Positions 61,329 through 64,000 of a DNA stretch of 64,000 bases are shown piece after piece. The stretch is from positions 6,056,697 to 6,120,696 of the forward strand of contig NC_090789.1 of the NCBI RefSeq assembly GCF_040054535.1, written 5' to 3'. The position numbers and the translations under genes are program-made. Within the stretch, counting starts at the first letter, position 1. Each line of letters opens with the position of its first letter. A model generated the notes under the pieces. The model ran no database searches, was not told the DNA's origin, and worked only from the letters and a program-made list of their open reading frames with translations. The stretch comes from Antennarius striatus. Lineage: Eukaryota; Chordata; Actinopteri; Lophiiformes; Antennariidae.

Positions 61329-61374
61329 TTCTTTCTCTTCTTCCCAGGATGAATCCTCCACCTCCCACGAAATA
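61329..61374 (+). pseudogene. Fut9-like 5' coding fragment, duplicated copy
   Basis: Identical to the fragment at 44500-44545 (polypyrimidine acceptor, then ATGAATCCTCCACCTCCCAC) and cut at the same base by the same LINE. Confidence 0.55.
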
Positions 61375-63549
61375 TGTTCAATGAACTCATACATTCAAAT
61401 AGGATCAAATGAAAAACTTCTGAGTTTAATTTGATTGTAATAAAAAAATGAACAAATCCGTAACAGCCTTGTTCACACAATAAAAAAATCAAGTTAGTCT
61501 TGCTGATCGTTGTTCTGTGATAACAGAGCAAGTTCAAAATTCTTCTGTCATAACAGAAAAATTTGCTAAATTAAAATATCAAATGATCAAAATTGTATTT
61601 GGAAGCGCATAAAATAAAATAATCGTTGCACTGAATTATATATTTTTCAGTTTAATTTCTTCTTTCCAGACATGTTATTACACAACAGACTTCACTTTCA
61701 TCAGTATTGAGACATCAACAACAACATCCGAAAAGAAAAAAAAGGGTTAACGGGTAGAAGCCATTGGCTTGTAAGGTTCCCGTCCCCTAAATCATCAACA
61801 TCTCTCTCATTACAGCACATTGTCAACCAATTCATACATTGCCTGTCACAAATCAATTTCATTTTTTAAATTCTGGTACATTGTTGTTTTGAGAAGAGTC
61901 CAAATTTTGTTAATGTTCATTTTGTTACTCCTTTCAAGGGTTGTTTCTGGTCAGTAGTGTCCTTGTTTAGTCAGCATTCCTTTCCTCTCCACTTTCATAG
62001 CAGTCATAACATCTTGCATGTACTCAGTTACTGCACAAAGGTTACAATGACATTTGTTTCACAGGATTGACAATATTAAGTTTAATTCGCCAAAACAGTG
62101 CAGTCCTTTAACCATCATTCACGTCAGAAATATAACCTCGCAAAACATGTTTTTAAATGCTTTTTTAAAGGCAGTTAGAGTTCCCATACTCCTAATTTCA
62201 TTATCCAGTTCATTATCCAGTGAACGATAATGAAAATGTTTTTTATGTGGTTCTTGCTTTTATCTGTACAAATGCTGTGTTTTCTCTTAGTTGGTAATTG
62301 GATTCATTAATCTGTATTTGTGATTGTATATTTTGAGGTAAATTGTTATTGGTGGCTTTATACATAAGTTGTACAGTTTTATAGCTTATGATGTCCTGTA
62401 TTTTCAGTAGTTTAGATTCAACAAATAAGTGGTTTGTGTGAGCTCTATAATGTTCATTGTGAATAATCTTTAAGGCTCTTTTCTGGGTCAGTAATAAAGG
62501 TTGTAAGACACTTTTATATGTGTTTCCCCATACTTCAGCACAGTAGTTCAGATTGGGCAGGGTTAGTGCACAATATATTCTATGGAGTGCCTTCTGATTT
62601 AATAGTTTTTGAGTTTAACAGAGTATGGATACACTTCTAGCTAACTTTATTTGCAGTTGTCTTAAATGAGGTTACCAATTTAGCATCTCATCAATAATCA
62701 CTCCTAGCATTTTAAATTCATTAACCCGTTCAATATCTACATCAGTTACCTTAATATTGATTTTGTGTTTGCAACTTTTCTTCCCGAATAACATACAGTA
62801 TACTTAGTTTTGGTTAGGTTCAAGGATAATTTGTTTATATCAAACCATAATTGCATCTTGGCTAATTCCTCGTTTACTGTTTGAGTTAGTTTATTTATAT
62901 CATTTCCTTTGCAGAGGATGGTTGTATCATCCGCAAAGAGTATCATTTTAAGTACCTTTGAAACCTTACATAAATCATTAATGTAAAGTATAAATAATTT
63001 TGGACCCAACACTGACCCCTGTGGTACCCCACACAATGTCTAATGTTTTTGATGTCCTCCCGCCCAGAGTAACATATTGAGACCTCTCATGTAAATAACT
63101 CTTTATCCAATTTAGTACTGTACCCCTAAATCCAAATCGTTCTAGTTTCTCAATTAGAATTTCATGATCAATTGTGTCAAAAGCTTTTTTTAAGGTCAAT
63201 AAAGATTCCTATGGAGTACAGCTTTTGATCCATGCCATCAGAAATGACTTCTATTGTTTCTGTTAGCGCTAATGCAGTCAAATGATCCTTCCTGAAGCCG
63301 TACTGACTACAGTCAAGGAGATTGTGCTTTGTTATGAGTTTATCCAGTCTGTTATTGAACAGCTTCTCTAGGATTTTTGATAACTGTGGTAGTATTGAAA
63401 CAGGTCTGTAGTTTGTAAATTCACAAGCATCCCCATTTTTATATATCGGAACCACTTTTGCAATCTTCATTTTGTCAGGAAACACCCTAGTTTGAACCAT
63501 GTGTGTAAATGGTTGCAGAATTCCATCCAATATGTCCTTAACTAGCTTC
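61375..63549 (-). mobile_element. L2-like LINE (reverse), duplicated copy
   Basis: Near-identical to 44546-46699, with the catalytic motif as FADD (LFADDTTILC) instead of FAND. The more upstream part reads MKIAKVVPIYKNGDACEFTN. The shared frameshift before CGVPQG shows that defect pre-dates the duplication. Contains a 23-bp insertion near 61770 absent from the first copy. Confidence 0.78.
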
Positions 63550-64000
63550 TTTTAAGAACAAGGGAGATGTGCAGAGTTGTGGCAACTACAGAGGAATAAA
63601 GCTGTGAGCCATACAATGAAGTTATGGGAAAGAGTAGTGGAAGCTAGACTAAGGGCAGAAGTGAACATTTGTGAGCAGCAGTATGGTTTCATGCCAAAAA
63701 AGAGTACTACAGATGCAGTATTTGCTTTGAGGATGTTGATAGAGAAGTACAGAGAAGACCAGAGGGAGCTGTTTTTGTATATCTGGAGAAAGCTTATGAC
63801 AGGGTGCCCAGACAGGAACTGTGGTATTGTATTAGGAAGTCTGGAGTGTCAGAGAAGTATGTTAGAGCAGTGCAGGACATGTATGAGGACTGTAAGACAG
63901 TGGTGAGGTGTGCTGTAGGTGCGACAGAGGAGTTCAAGGTGGAGGTGGGACTGCAACAAGGATCAGCTCTGAGCCCCTTCTTGTTCGCTATGGTGATGGA
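63550..64000 (+). mobile_element. 5'-truncated RTE copy, cut by window edge
   Basis: Same insertion as at 46700-47975: identical 5' truncation point and the same left target sequence (63532-63549). The right half lies outside the window. Confidence 0.85.

Overview
The window reads as a vertebrate, almost certainly teleost fish, chromosome segment. It has large introns with GT-AG borders, long CA/TG and TA microsatellites, and fish-type repeats: RTE, CR1/L2-like LINEs, PIF/Harbinger and piggyBac relics, solo LTRs, and a tRNA-like SINE beginning GGCGGCACGGTGG. Three protein-coding host genes can be supported. No bacterial-type operons, CRISPR arrays or tRNA/rRNA genes were seen.

Left part (1-25 kb): a two-exon Sp-family zinc-finger factor, best called sp8 (+ strand, 6082-7940), converges on a 16-coding-exon integrin beta-8 gene (itgb8, - strand, 23174-10953). 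As I recall, human SP8 and ITGB8 are also near neighbours in convergent orientation, which supports both names. Exon 9 of itgb8 carries an apparent one-base insertion that breaks the frame. A CpG-rich block covers the itgb8 first exon and its upstream flank.

Middle (25-36 kb): gene-poor. It holds a LINE 3' end, a 325-bp solo LTR with a perfect 5-bp target duplication, a decayed piggyBac transposase and a possible LTR-retroelement remnant. The remainder is unassigned.

Right part (36-64 kb): a nested mosaic of repeats around an intact single-exon alpha-1,3-fucosyltransferase gene (fut9-like, 56659-57750). A repeat called R here occurs four times (about 37.1, 39.8, 43.9 and 59.9 kb). The block from 43.9 kb recurs from about 60.7 kb with an offset of about 16.8 kb, including the same nested RTE insertion at the same base. 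This is a recent tandem segmental duplication. Its left junction is visible as a sequence-type switch inside R at 60856-60868. Both copies contain a short fragment like the 5' end of the fut9-like coding exon, cut off by a LINE. The simplest reading is a fucosyltransferase locus expanding by unequal recombination between repeats, with a further gene copy predicted about 9.5 kb beyond the right edge. Nested in the same region are two PIF/Harbinger elements with decayed transposases, a structurally complete RTE retrotransposon with an uninterrupted 1022-residue ORF, and a second solo LTR inserted into the first bases of a SINE.
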